A stretch of 64,000 bases of DNA, taken from Natrialba hulunbeirensis JCM 10989 (lineage in GTDB: Archaea > Halobacteriota > Halobacteria > Halobacteriales > Natrialbaceae). The notes beneath the pieces are model-generated. The model saw only the letters and a list, made by a program, of their open reading frames with translations, ran no database searches and was not told the DNA's origin. A program made the position numbers and the translations under genes. Below are positions 34,359 to 41,724 of this stretch, one piece after another (the stretch's first letter is position 1; each line of letters begins with the position of its first letter). Location of the stretch: contig NZ_AOIM01000043.1 of NCBI RefSeq assembly GCF_000337575.1, forward strand, positions 1-64,000. The letters are read 5' to 3'.

Positions 34359-34718
34359 TGAGTGATCTTCCAGACGGACAGGTGTAAACGCGATCCCGTG
34401 CGGTATGGGAACATGTTCGTCGTATTTTATACAGTCAGGAATTGTCGCCAGGGATGAACGGGAGCGATCGCGTAGTCGTGAATAACGAGGAGACGGACAA
34501 AAACGACGCCCCCACCAGGAGAACTGCCCCGTCGATCTCATTGCGGCCCACTGGAGCGAACGTCGGACACACGAGGGTAAGCGGGGTCAGGGGCGATCCC
34601 AACTGACGAATTCCGACCGGTCCGACAGCCTACCCGACCGGACCGCCAGCCTACCCGACCGGTCCGCCAGCCGACGATCAGTGCTGACGGTCAGCATCGT
34701 CGGCACAACCGCCCGTAG
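34359..34718. other. 360-base non-coding stretch with a 21-bp tandem repeat
   Basis: Between the hydrolase start and a small zinc protein's stop, both on the minus strand. It holds the hydrolase promoter (TTTACA box near 34386 and an AT-rich TATAAAATACG on the minus strand near 34425) and the three-copy repeat listed separately. No open frame in it looks real. Confidence 0.7.
34614..34672 (+). repeat. 21-bp tandem repeat, nearly three copies
   Basis: Consensus CGACCGGWCCGMCAGCCTACC at 34614, 34635 and 34656, the third copy diverging at its end. Copies differ at two positions only. It contains the palindrome-like ACCGGTCCG core. It lies in a non-coding gap downstream of the zinc protein gene. 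Confidence 0.8.
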
Positions 34719-34856
34719 CTACGTCCACACCCGCAAACACTCGCTCGAGCAGAAGTGCAAATCGATCTCCGTCCCGTCGCTCCCCGCGTCGTGCGTCGTC
34801 AGCGTGTACGCAACGTCCGGCGCTCGACAGTTGTCACACTCGAGTACAGCAGCCAT
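34719..34856 (-). CDS. Very small zinc-binding protein
   Basis: 45 residues: MAAVLECDNCRAP... and ...HFCSSECLRVWT. The four cysteines in CxxC and CxxxC form a treble-clef/MYM-like zinc site. Peptides of this plan are common in haloarchaea (DUF7576-like) with unknown role. The ATG at 34856 gives the compact domain; an upstream in-frame codon at 34925 adds unrelated residues. Confidence 0.65.
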   Translation of the reverse strand: MAAVLECDNCRAPDVAYTLTTHDAGSDGTEIDLHFCSSECLRVWT

Positions 34857-34986
34857 AGTCAGGTCGACCGGACAAACGGGCTTGAGTATGCACTCGTTAG
34901 CAATGCAGTCCGTCGAACAGCACACGCTGGCACAGCGACGAACGGCAGTAAATCGCTCATTGAACGCGCTGCGATCGCGACTCGAT

Positions 34987-36081
34987 CTACGCCGGTGCGC
35001 CGCCCTCGGCTTCGAGCAGTTCGTGATACCGGTTACGGATCGTCACCTCGGAAATACTCGCGACCTCGCTGACGTCGTTCTGAGTCACTTTCTCGTTCGT
35101 GAGGAGTGCGCCGGCGTACACCGCCGCCGCTGCGAGCCCCACCGGCGACTTGCCGCTGTGGATGCCCGATTCCTTGGCCGTCTCGAGTAACTGTCGGGCG
35201 CGGCGTTCGGTCTCGTCGGAGAGATCGAGATCGCTCGCGAAGCGCGGGACGTAGCTCACCGGGTCCGCCGGCTTGACTTCGAGGCCGAGTTCCCGAATCA
35301 CGTACCGGTAGGTCCGTGCGATTTCGTCCTTTTCGACGCGGCTGACGCCCTCGATTTCGTCGAGACTGCGCGGCGTGCCGGCCTGCCGAGCCGACGCGTA
35401 CAGCGAGGCGGTCGAAACGCCCTCGATGGACCGGCCCGGAAGCAGGTCCTCCTCGAGTGCCCGCCGATAGATGACGCTCGCGGTCTCGCGGACGTTGTCG
35501 GGGAGGCCGAGCGCGCTCGCCATGCGGTCGATTTCGCCGAGCGCCTGCTTCAGGTTGCGCTCTTTCGAGTCGCGGGTGCGAAAGCGCTCGTTCCAGGTGC
35601 GAAGCCGCTGCATCTTCTGGCGCTGGCGACTCGAGAGCGACCGGCCGTAGGCGTCTTTGTCCTGCCAGCCGATGTTCGTCGAGAGCCCCTGGTCGTGCAT
35701 CATGTTGGTCGTCGGAGCACCAACGCGGCTCTTTTCGTCCTTTTCTGCGGCATCGAACGCGCGCCACTCGGGGCCGCGGTCGATCTCACCTTCCTGGACG
35801 ACGAGGCCGCAGTCCGCACAGACGGTTTCGGCGTGTTCTGCGTCGGACATGAGGCGGCCGTCACACTCGGGACACTGTTCTTGTTCTGATTCCTGCGCTT
35901 GTTCTTGTTCCTGGTCCTGCTGTCGCCCCCGTGGTCGTCCGTGCTCGCGTTCGCGGTCGCGCTTCCGTTCAGTCTCGCCCTCGTTCGTCTGCTCGTCGCG
36001 CTCGTCCGTCCGCTCGCTGGACTCCGCCCGCTCAGTCGTGCGTCGCTCGTCACTGTGCGTTCGAATACTGGAGTCAGTCAT
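34987..36081 (-). CDS. tfb: Transcription initiation factor IIB (TFB)
   Basis: Recruits RNA polymerase to the TBP-promoter complex. 364 residues: Zn ribbon CPECDGRL...CADCGLVV from residue 70, B-reader/linker (WRAFDAAEKDEKSRVGAPTTNMMHDQGLSTNIGW), then two cyclin folds, the second with a helix-turn-helix ending SEVTIRNRYHELLEA that reads the BRE. The first about 68 residues are a highly charged extension rich in Glu, Arg and Gln (DERDEQTNEGETERKRDRE). The ATG at 36081 is chosen since a TATA-like box at 36131-36137 rules out the GTG at 36129. Haloarchaea have several TFBs; this one stands alone. Confidence 0.95.
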   Translation of the reverse strand: MTDSSIRTHSDERRTTERAESSERTDERDEQTNEGETERKRDREREHGRPRGRQQDQEQEQAQESEQEQCPECDGRLMSDAEHAETVCADCGLVVQEGEIDRGPEWRAFDAAEKDEKSRVGAPTTNMMHDQGLSTNIGWQDKDAYGRSLSSRQRQKMQRLRTWNERFRTRDSKERNLKQALGEIDRMASALGLPDNVRETASVIYRRALEEDLLPGRSIEGVSTASLYASARQAGTPRSLDEIEGVSRVEKDEIARTYRYVIRELGLEVKPADPVSYVPRFASDLDLSDETERRARQLLETAKESGIHSGKSPVGLAAAAVYAGALLTNEKVTQNDVSEVASISEVTIRNRYHELLEAEGGAPA

Positions 36082-36396
36082 TGGTAGTGGAGCCAATCGA
36101 ATCGTCGCTGAAAACGCCCTGTCAGTCACAGTATAACGCCCTGCCGCGACTTAAACACTGTGATCGTACGGATATTTGAACGCGTGCCTGCGAGCGTAAT
36201 CACAGCTTCAGCCCACCGTTTCAGACGGATCGTTGCGGCGTTTTGCCAGCCCTCACTCCGGCCGGGCGGCAATCACCGCTCCCGAACGACACCCGACCGT
36301 CTCAGTCGGGTCGCCCCACACGCAGCGCCGCCAGTACGCACCCACAGCTGTCGCCGTATCGAAACGCTTACTCCCGACAGGGCGATTCGAACACGT
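36082..36396. other. 315-base divergent promoter region between tfb and gatC
   Basis: Holds a TATA-like box for tfb (GTTATAC on the minus strand, 36131-36137) with a leader of about 25 bases, and a weak CTTACTCCC box for gatC near 36370. Nothing else with coding character was seen. Confidence 0.6.
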
Positions 36397-36675
36397 ATGA
36401 GCGACGACGCCGTCAATCCCGAGGCAGTCCGCCACGTTGCGGAACTGGCCCGCGTCGACCTCGACGACGAGGAGGTCGAGGCGTTCACCGGCCAGTTCGC
36501 GGACATACTCGAGTACTTCGAAACCCTAGACGAGGTGCCGGAGGTCGAGCGCGAGGCTGCCCTGACGAACGTGATGCGCCCGGACGAAGAGCGCGACTCG
36601 CTGGACCGCGAGGAGGCGCTTCGGAACGCGCCAGAGACCGAGGACGGCTTCTTCAAGGGACCGAACGTCTCCTGA
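36397..36675 (+). CDS. gatC: Glu-tRNA(Gln)/Asp-tRNA(Asn) amidotransferase subunit GatC
   Basis: Small subunit that stabilises GatA in the transamidosome that converts misacylated Asp-tRNA(Asn) or Glu-tRNA(Gln). 92 residues: EAVRHVAELARVDLDDEEVEAFTGQFADILEYFETLDEV is the classic GatC helix pair, and FFKGPNVS the terminal segment lying on GatA. The ATG at 36397 gives the normal length. GatA starts 12 bases after the stop. Confidence 0.94.
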   Translation: MSDDAVNPEAVRHVAELARVDLDDEEVEAFTGQFADILEYFETLDEVPEVEREAALTNVMRPDEERDSLDREEALRNAPETEDGFFKGPNVS

Positions 36676-36687
36676 GTCTGATTTCAC

Positions 36688-38001
36688 ATGGCTGCTAATA
36701 TCTTCATCACGGACGAACGAATCGAAGGCGACGATACCGAGAACGAGGACGCGGACGCAGACGGCCCGCTCGCGGGTCGCACGGTCGCCGTCAAGGACAA
36801 CATCTCGACGAAGGGCGTCGCAACAACCTGTGGCTCGGCGATGCTCGAAGAGTACGTGCCGCCGTACGACGCGACGGTGATCTCGCGACTCAAGGAGGCC
36901 GGCGCGACCATCGTCGGCAAGGCAAACATGGACGAGTTCGGCATGGGTTCGACCACCGAAACCTCGGCGTTCGGCCCGACGGACAATCCCGCTGCACCGG
37001 GCCACGTCCCGGGTGGCTCCTCCGGTGGCTCCGCGGCTGCCGTCGCCGCCGGCGAGGCCGACCTCGCGCTCGGCTCGGATACGGGCGGCTCGATCCGCTG
37101 TCCGGCCGCCTTCTGTGGCGTCGTCGGCATCAAGCCGACGTACGGCCTCGTCTCGCGCTACGGCCTGGTTGCCTACGGCAACAGTCTCGAACAGATCGGC
37201 CCGTTCGGCGAGACCGTCGAGGACGCGGCCGCGCTGCTCGATGTCATCGCGGGGCCGGATGAGCGGGACGCAACGACGCGTGACGCTGCTCCCGACGGTG
37301 AGAGCTACGCCGCTGCCGCAACCGGCGATGTGGACGGCCTCACGATCGGCGTCCCAACCGAGCTCCTCGAGGGGGCTGACGAAGACGTCGTCGACACCTT
37401 CTGGGATGCCATCGCCGACCTCGAAGCCCAGGGTGCGGAGTACCACGAGGTCTCCCTGCCGTCCGTCGAGCACGCCGTCGAGGCCTACTACGTGATCGCG
37501 ATGTCCGAAGCCTCCTCGAACCTCGCCCGATTCGACGGCGTCCGCTACGGCCCCGAGACCGAGACCGAAACCGAGGGCAACTGGAACGAGACCTTCTCCC
37601 AGGTCCGCAAGGACGGCTTCGGCGACGAGGTCAAGCGCCGCATCCTCCTCGGCACCTACGCGCTTTCGGCGGGCTACCACGACAAGTACTACAAGAAGGC
37701 TCAGGACGCCCGCGCCTGGGTCAAGCAGGACTTCGACGAGGCGCTCTCGGAGGCCGATGTGCTCGCCTCGCCGACGATGCCCGTCACCCCGTTCGAGCAG
37801 GGCGAGAGTCTCGACGACCCACTCCAGATGTACCTCGCCGACGCAAACACCGTCCCCGTGAACCTCGCGGACCTGCCCGCAATCTCGGTTCCAGCCGGCG
37901 AGAGCGACGCCGACGGCCTCCCCGTCGGCCTCCAGCTTGTCGGCCCCGCATTCGGTGAAGAGCGGTTGATTCGCGCGGCAAGTGCACTCGAGTTCGAGTA
38001 A
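36688..38001 (+). CDS. gatA: Glu-tRNA(Gln)/Asp-tRNA(Asn) amidotransferase subunit GatA
   Basis: Glutaminase subunit that releases ammonia for tRNA-dependent amidation. 437 residues of the amidase-signature family: catalytic Lys in AVKDNISTKG, cis-Ser in GGSSGGSAAAVAAG, and nucleophile Ser in GSDTGGSIRCPAAFCGVVG. The start lacks the usual first 40 or so residues of bacterial GatA, as expected for the archaeal form. In archaea GatB partners GatCA for Asn; GatB is not in this window. Co-transcribed with gatC. Confidence 0.96.
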   Translation: MAANIFITDERIEGDDTENEDADADGPLAGRTVAVKDNISTKGVATTCGSAMLEEYVPPYDATVISRLKEAGATIVGKANMDEFGMGSTTETSAFGPTDNPAAPGHVPGGSSGGSAAAVAAGEADLALGSDTGGSIRCPAAFCGVVGIKPTYGLVSRYGLVAYGNSLEQIGPFGETVEDAAALLDVIAGPDERDATTRDAAPDGESYAAAATGDVDGLTIGVPTELLEGADEDVVDTFWDAIADLEAQGAEYHEVSLPSVEHAVEAYYVIAMSEASSNLARFDGVRYGPETETETEGNWNETFSQVRKDGFGDEVKRRILLGTYALSAGYHDKYYKKAQDARAWVKQDFDEALSEADVLASPTMPVTPFEQGESLDDPLQMYLADANTVPVNLADLPAISVPAGESDADGLPVGLQLVGPAFGEERLIRAASALEFE

Positions 38002-38133
38002 CGGTCCGACTGGAACCCGTTTTCGTCGACTCGTGGTGTGTCTGAGAGCGTCGATTGCTGGGAGCGATGGCGCTGGGACTGGTCACAGATCACGTCTCTA
38101 CCTCGAAACCGGTCGTTGAACCGATCATTGGAC

Positions 38134-38145
38134 TGTATACTTAAG
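38134..38145 (+). promoter_or_regulatory. TATA-like box for the small membrane gene
   Basis: TGTATACTTAAG is centred near 28-30 bases before the ATG at 38170. Confidence 0.5.
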
Positions 38146-38169
38146 CTCGTACCTGCTGACGGACGTGCT

Positions 38170-38520
38170 ATGATCGATGTCGGATCGACGCAGATCGTCG
38201 TCGCGTGTTTTGCGGGGACGATGATCGTCGTGAGTGCGATCGGGTTGTTAGAGCGGGTGTTTTCACTGGATACAGTTGCCGAGCGTTACGGTCCGGCGAT
38301 CGTCGTCGCCGGCTGGGTGCTGCTCGGGACGCTTGGAGTGGCGATGGCCGGGCAGTTACTGACCGGCGAGGCTGTCTCCGTCACCGTGGCATTTACCGGG
38401 TTCGTGGCGACGCTCGCCTGGATATTCGTCGAACAGAGCGTGATGCAATCGCCTGACAATCCGGCGACACCGCTCGGGCGCTGGCTACTGACACGCCGCT
38501 CTTCGAGTTCGAACGAGTGA
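38170..38520 (+). CDS. Small multi-helix membrane protein
   Basis: 116 residues with three or four hydrophobic helices (IVVACFAGTMIVVSAIGLL, AIVVAGWVLLGTLGVAMAGQLL, VTVAFTGFVATLAWIFV) and a charged Ser-rich tail. No family recognised. Upstream in-frame codons from 38038 give non-family sequence; the promoter supports ATG 38170. Confidence 0.65.
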   Translation: MIDVGSTQIVVACFAGTMIVVSAIGLLERVFSLDTVAERYGPAIVVAGWVLLGTLGVAMAGQLLTGEAVSVTVAFTGFVATLAWIFVEQSVMQSPDNPATPLGRWLLTRRSSSSNE

Positions 38521-38577
38521 GAAATCGGGCGGCTGCTTGCTGTTTTCGTCAGCGGTTCGGTTGCTGCTCCTCGCTCG

Positions 38578-38937
38578 CTACTCCTCGTAGGCGAGGTTCA
38601 TAATCCACTGCGAGAAGGCGTCACTGTTCGGATCCACCTCTTCCTCACCGATGAACGGCGAGAGCATGTCGCCGGCCATCAGCAGCGTAAAGTCGAGATC
38701 GCGCGCGGTCGGCGTGATGTAGTAGGTGTTGTGTCCGTTGTACACCGTATCCTCGCGGTTGACGAGGTCGTATTCGACGAGCGACTCGACGATCCGACTT
38801 CCCTTCCGAGAGGAGACATCGAGTTCCTTCCAGAAGTCGCTCTGGTGGATGCCGCCGGTCTCTCGAACGAGTTCGAGACCGGCACGTTCGTCCTCCGTGA
38901 GTTCCGATTCGGCCGCAGAGACGCTCACGGCGACCAC
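38578..38937 (-). CDS. Winged helix-turn-helix regulator
   Basis: 119 residues: DERAGLELVRETGGIHQSDFWKELDVSSRKGSRIVESLVEYDLVNRED is a MarR/Lrp-like winged helix, with the wing in YNGHNTYYITPT. The C-terminus (DMLSPFIGEEEVDPNSDAFSQWIMNLAYEE) is conserved in haloarchaeal regulators of this type. GTG start at 38937 or nine bases later. No cofactor domain. Target genes unknown; neighbours are unrelated. Confidence 0.8.
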   Translation of the reverse strand: MVAVSVSAAESELTEDERAGLELVRETGGIHQSDFWKELDVSSRKGSRIVESLVEYDLVNREDTVYNGHNTYYITPTARDLDFTLLMAGDMLSPFIGEEEVDPNSDAFSQWIMNLAYEE

Positions 38938-39031
38938 CCCTCCGTGCTCGTCCTCGTCGCGACAGCCAGGTGTGCGTCCATGTGCGTATGAGAGGCAGGG
39001 AGCCGCTTAAATGTGCCCTTCGACGCCAGTG

Positions 39032-39970
39032 TCATTCGTTTCGACGAGTCCATTCTTCGAACGTGAACTCGGCACCCGTCACGGATTCGGTCGGTCCTGT
39101 AGCGTCCGACGCAGACCCGAACACAAACTCGGATGCAGGTTCGGAGTCAGAGTTAGATTCAGACTCGGGGCCGGGAACGGGCTCGGACTCGGACTCGGAC
39201 TCGGACTGCGGTGCAAGCGTAACCGGCTGATACGCCGTCTCGCAGGGAGAACCGGGCGCGAACCAATAGGTCGCGCCGACGAGTCCGCTCGCCTCGTCCG
39301 AATCCGAGGCGAGCGCGAGCAGCGAGGATGACCGCGTCCCGTACCCGTCTCCGTGAATACAGACGCCGAACTCGTGGTCACCGAGGACGGAGCCAGCGCG
39401 TGCGAGCCAATCGGGGGCGGCGTCGTCCGCCTCGGCTGCGAGTTCGGCGCGAACCTCTCGTGCGTTCTCGGCCTGTGCGCTCGCAACCTCGGTCCGGAAC
39501 GACGGCAGATCCACATCGTCGTCGATCGCGACGTTGACCACGACGTGGACGCCGGGGTCGAACTCCGTCACCGAAAGCTCGCCGTCCCACTGGTAGCAGG
39601 CCGCGCGATCCGCGTCCGCGACCACGAGCGAGAAGCCGTCGTACTCGTCAGCAGCCGTCGCGTCCTCGACGACCGCGGCGGCCTCGTCGACCGAGGGGGA
39701 CTCGAGTACGTCCGCGACGAGCAACCCCCGCGAACGATCGCCGGCGAGGTCGGCGTCGGTCCACTTGTTCGTGATGCCGGCAAAGAGGCCGTGTTCGTTG
39801 AAGCCGATCCAGGTGCCGCCAGCCGCCGCATCTCGCGGAGCGACGACGAGTGGATCCTCACTGTAGATGGCGGGTGGCTGCGAATCGCGGTCGACGGCTT
39901 CGTCCCGGTTCGCGGCGACAGCAACGGGCACGTCCTCGAAGACCTGCCAGGCGAGCGTCAGTGTGCACAC
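39032..39970 (-). CDS. NRDE/TANGO2 family protein
   Basis: 312 residues starting MCTLTLAW, with Cys2 as probable N-terminal nucleophile and the family motif NRDE in VAANRDEAVDRDS. GGTWIGFNEHGLFAGITN is also typical. TANGO2 relatives have been linked to heme and acyl-CoA handling. The gene holds a hexanucleotide microsatellite at 39184-39207 encoding the Ser-Glu run in its C-terminal part, which is disordered-looking. Confidence 0.87.
   Translation of the reverse strand: MCTLTLAWQVFEDVPVAVAANRDEAVDRDSQPPAIYSEDPLVVAPRDAAAGGTWIGFNEHGLFAGITNKWTDADLAGDRSRGLLVADVLESPSVDEAAAVVEDATAADEYDGFSLVVADADRAACYQWDGELSVTEFDPGVHVVVNVAIDDDVDLPSFRTEVASAQAENAREVRAELAAEADDAAPDWLARAGSVLGDHEFGVCIHGDGYGTRSSSLLALASDSDEASGLVGATYWFAPGSPCETAYQPVTLAPQSESESESEPVPGPESESNSDSEPASEFVFGSASDATGPTESVTGAEFTFEEWTRRNE
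39184..39207 (+). repeat. In-frame hexanucleotide repeat (CGGACT)4
   Basis: Four exact copies within the NRDE gene, coding SESESESE on the minus strand. Confidence 0.85.
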
Positions 39971-40063
39971 GACTCATGATAGGAGTCTAATCGTATTAAG
40001 TGGCAGTCCACCGCTGGCGCGCAGCGGTCACGGACGGACAACAAACACAGCCGCGTACCCCCG

Positions 40064-40219
40064 CTACTCGACCGACTTCGCCCGATTCTGGAAGTCGCCG
40101 CCGCACTTCGCACACGTTCCCGGACTCGTCTCAGCTTCGACGATTCGGCCGCACTGGAGACACTCGTATTCCGATGTCAATTCCGAGGTATCGTCTTCGA
40201 CATCTTGCCCGTGTGGCAT
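40064..40219 (-). CDS. Rubrerythrin-like zinc-ribbon protein
   Basis: 51 residues: MPHGQDVEDDTSELTSEYECLQCGRIV... and CAKCGGDFQNRAKSVE. Two CxxC pairs form a rubredoxin-like or zinc-ribbon knuckle. Peptides of this kind are abundant in haloarchaea. The ATG at 40219 lies only 18 bases from the 3'-side hairpin of the TnpB element, so the element inserted right at its promoter or its leader; whether it is still expressed is open. Confidence 0.7.
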   Translation of the reverse strand: MPHGQDVEDDTSELTSEYECLQCGRIVEAETSPGTCAKCGGDFQNRAKSVE

Positions 40220-40221
40220 AC

Positions 40222-40400
40222 AGTAGCATGTCAACTGCCCCGCGCACGGTGGCGCGGGGCTTGTCAGTGAACTCGACCTCTGCCGACGGTTAGTCGGACG
40301 GGACAAATCCCCGGTTCGGCGTCACCGTTCCTGACTTCAGGGCGAGTTGACTGTCGCCCGTCCGCCGCGACGACTGTAGGCCGCGACGGACGTACCGCCA
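40222..40400 (-). ncRNA. Putative TnpB guide RNA (reRNA/omega-RNA) region
   Basis: In characterised TnpB systems the guide RNA overlaps the 3' end of tnpB and extends across the element's end, with the guide taken from the flank. By position this covers the last coding part and the hairpin at 40237-40260. No direct sign of transcription is visible; limits are a guess. Confidence 0.3.
40237..40260. repeat. Element end hairpin, 9-bp stem, loop ACGGTG
   Basis: GCCCCGCGC at 40237-40245 pairs perfectly with GCGCGGGGC at 40252-40260. The loop is ACGGTG. The hairpin lies 3' of tnpB. Confidence 0.85.
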
Positions 40401-41516
40401 CCCAACATTCTTCGCACCCACGTAATCCGCATTCTGAGTTACATCGCACGACTCACACTCGAATTCCGCCTGTCGCACCCGATTCCCTTCGCTCGTATGC
40501 CCACACTCGGGACACCGGCGACTCGTGTTCTTCGGACTTACAAACTCGACACTAATCCCGTGGGCTTCAGCCTTGTACTCCACAAGGTCAACGAGTTGCC
40601 GGTGTGCCCACTGGTGGAACTCTTTCACGGGCGGCGCACGCTCTCGGATGTGCTTTAGATTCTCGAACGCGATGTATTCGCAGTCGTGTGTGCGTGCTTC
40701 TTCGAGAATCTGGTTAGCAACTTGATGAAGTTTGTCACGGAGATACCGTGACTCGCGCCCACTCATCTGCTGAATCGTCCGATGGGCGGATTGTGTGCCA
40801 GTCTGCTGAAGATTACCGCGAATCCGCTCTAACTCTCGATGCTGGTGTCGAAGCTCTCTGCCGGATGCGAAGTACGCCGTGCTGGTGGTGGCGATGTTTA
40901 CGATGCCGAGGTCAACGCCGAGAACTGTCCTGTCCTCGTCGTCATCCTGCCTTTCGACCTGCTTCCCGGGCTTGTCTTTTCGAAACCCGAGGTGGAGGTA
41001 GTATTCGCCATCACGCTTTGACAGCGTGGACTCCGTTACTTCCCACTCGTCATCGGTGAGGTATTCGTGTTGATACCCGTCTTCTTCGTCGGGAAGGTTC
41101 AGGTCACACCGAATCCGACCCTCGGCGGTGGAAAGCGAAACAGACCCGTCATCGAACAGCGTCATCGTCCGGGTGTCGTATTTCACCGTATTACTGGTGA
41201 ACTCTGGTCGGGACGTTTTGTAGTGTTCATCGAGGTCTTCGATTGCTTCGACACCATCGAGGGCGGCTGCGGCCTGATGGGTAGCAAGAATCGCGTGTTG
41301 ACTCCCGAGACGTATTTCCTCCAACACCGTGTCGTAGGCGAGGTCTTGGAGGTAGGTTTTCCGCGTTTCACCGTGTTCCCATCCGATGCGGCTACTGATG
41401 TTGCAGGCAGTTTTCCACTCGTTGATGGTGGTATCGAGCAAATCCTGTTGCTCGTCAGTGAGGATGGGGCGGGTGATTGCGGTGCGTCTCAGGTAGCCGT
41501 CTGTCACGAGTTTCAA
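40290..41516 (-). CDS. tnpB: RNA-guided endonuclease TnpB (IS200/IS605 OrfB)
   Basis: 408 residues. RuvC-like nuclease with its three acidic residues intact: Asp202 in LGVDLGIVN, Glu285 in IAFENLKHI and Asp364 in QNADYVGAKN. A zinc finger sits between the last two: CPEC at 335-338 and CESC at 354-357. This set predicts an active, guide-RNA-directed nuclease; in known cases TnpB cuts the excised donor site and so keeps the element in place. The start is a TTG (MKLVTDGY) at 41516; a GTG two codons on is possible. Confidence 0.93.
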   Translation of the reverse strand: MKLVTDGYLRRTAITRPILTDEQQDLLDTTINEWKTACNISSRIGWEHGETRKTYLQDLAYDTVLEEIRLGSQHAILATHQAAAALDGVEAIEDLDEHYKTSRPEFTSNTVKYDTRTMTLFDDGSVSLSTAEGRIRCDLNLPDEEDGYQHEYLTDDEWEVTESTLSKRDGEYYLHLGFRKDKPGKQVERQDDDEDRTVLGVDLGIVNIATTSTAYFASGRELRHQHRELERIRGNLQQTGTQSAHRTIQQMSGRESRYLRDKLHQVANQILEEARTHDCEYIAFENLKHIRERAPPVKEFHQWAHRQLVDLVEYKAEAHGISVEFVSPKNTSRRCPECGHTSEGNRVRQAEFECESCDVTQNADYVGAKNVGWRYVRRGLQSSRRTGDSQLALKSGTVTPNRGFVPSD

Positions 41517-41543
41517 TAGTTCGTATTGGTACTTAATAGTTCG
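41515..41543. repeat. Direct repeat AATAGTTCG twice
   Basis: AATAGTTCG at 41515-41523 and 41535-41543, one helical turn pair (20 bases) apart, spanning the tnpB start and its upstream side. Could be a regulator or TnpA-related site within the element end. Confidence 0.55.
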
Positions 41544-41572
41544 TGGTTAGTGGCAGCGGATGTCGGCTTCAA

Positions 41573-41594
41573 CCCCGGGCACGGTGGCCCGGGG
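41573..41594. repeat. Element end hairpin, 8-bp stem, loop ACGGTG
   Basis: CCCCGGGC at 41573-41580 pairs perfectly with GCCCGGGG at 41587-41594 around loop ACGGTG, the same loop as at the other end, while the stem sequence differs. It lies 5' of tnpB. Confidence 0.85.
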
Positions 41595-41688
41595 AATCCG
41601 CCTTGGTTTTCCTATAAATATCGTCTGTGAGATGTTCCAACAGACATGTTTCGGCGACGGTCCACGCTACCGCTGCGCGTCCATCAAA

Positions 41689-41724
41689 AATCACTGGGAT
41701 CGCGTCAATCACTGGGATCGCGTC
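41689..41724. repeat. Exact 18-bp tandem duplication over the menE stop codon
   Basis: AATCACTGGGATCGCGTC occurs twice head to tail. On the minus strand each unit contains the end of MenE (ACG CGA TCC CAG TGA), so the duplicate adds a second copy of the last four codons and stop after the real one. Confidence 0.9.

Larger units (their letters stand above)
40222..41600 (-). mobile_element. IS200/IS605-type element carrying only tnpB, approximate ends
   Basis: tnpB is flanked by two hairpins in the same orientation with the same loop. Ends are placed a few bases outside them and are approximate, since the target site is not known. No tnpA transposase is present, so the element depends on a TnpA elsewhere or is only maintained by TnpB. 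Both flanks carry the bases TCAA just before the hairpin on the plus strand. Confidence 0.7.

Noticed and set aside
34614-34672. 21-bp repeats as a CRISPR array
   Set aside because: Copies are directly tandem with no unique spacers, and no cas genes are present.
40222-41600. TnpB element as an intact autonomous transposon
   Set aside because: There is no tnpA anywhere near; only tnpB and the end hairpins are present.
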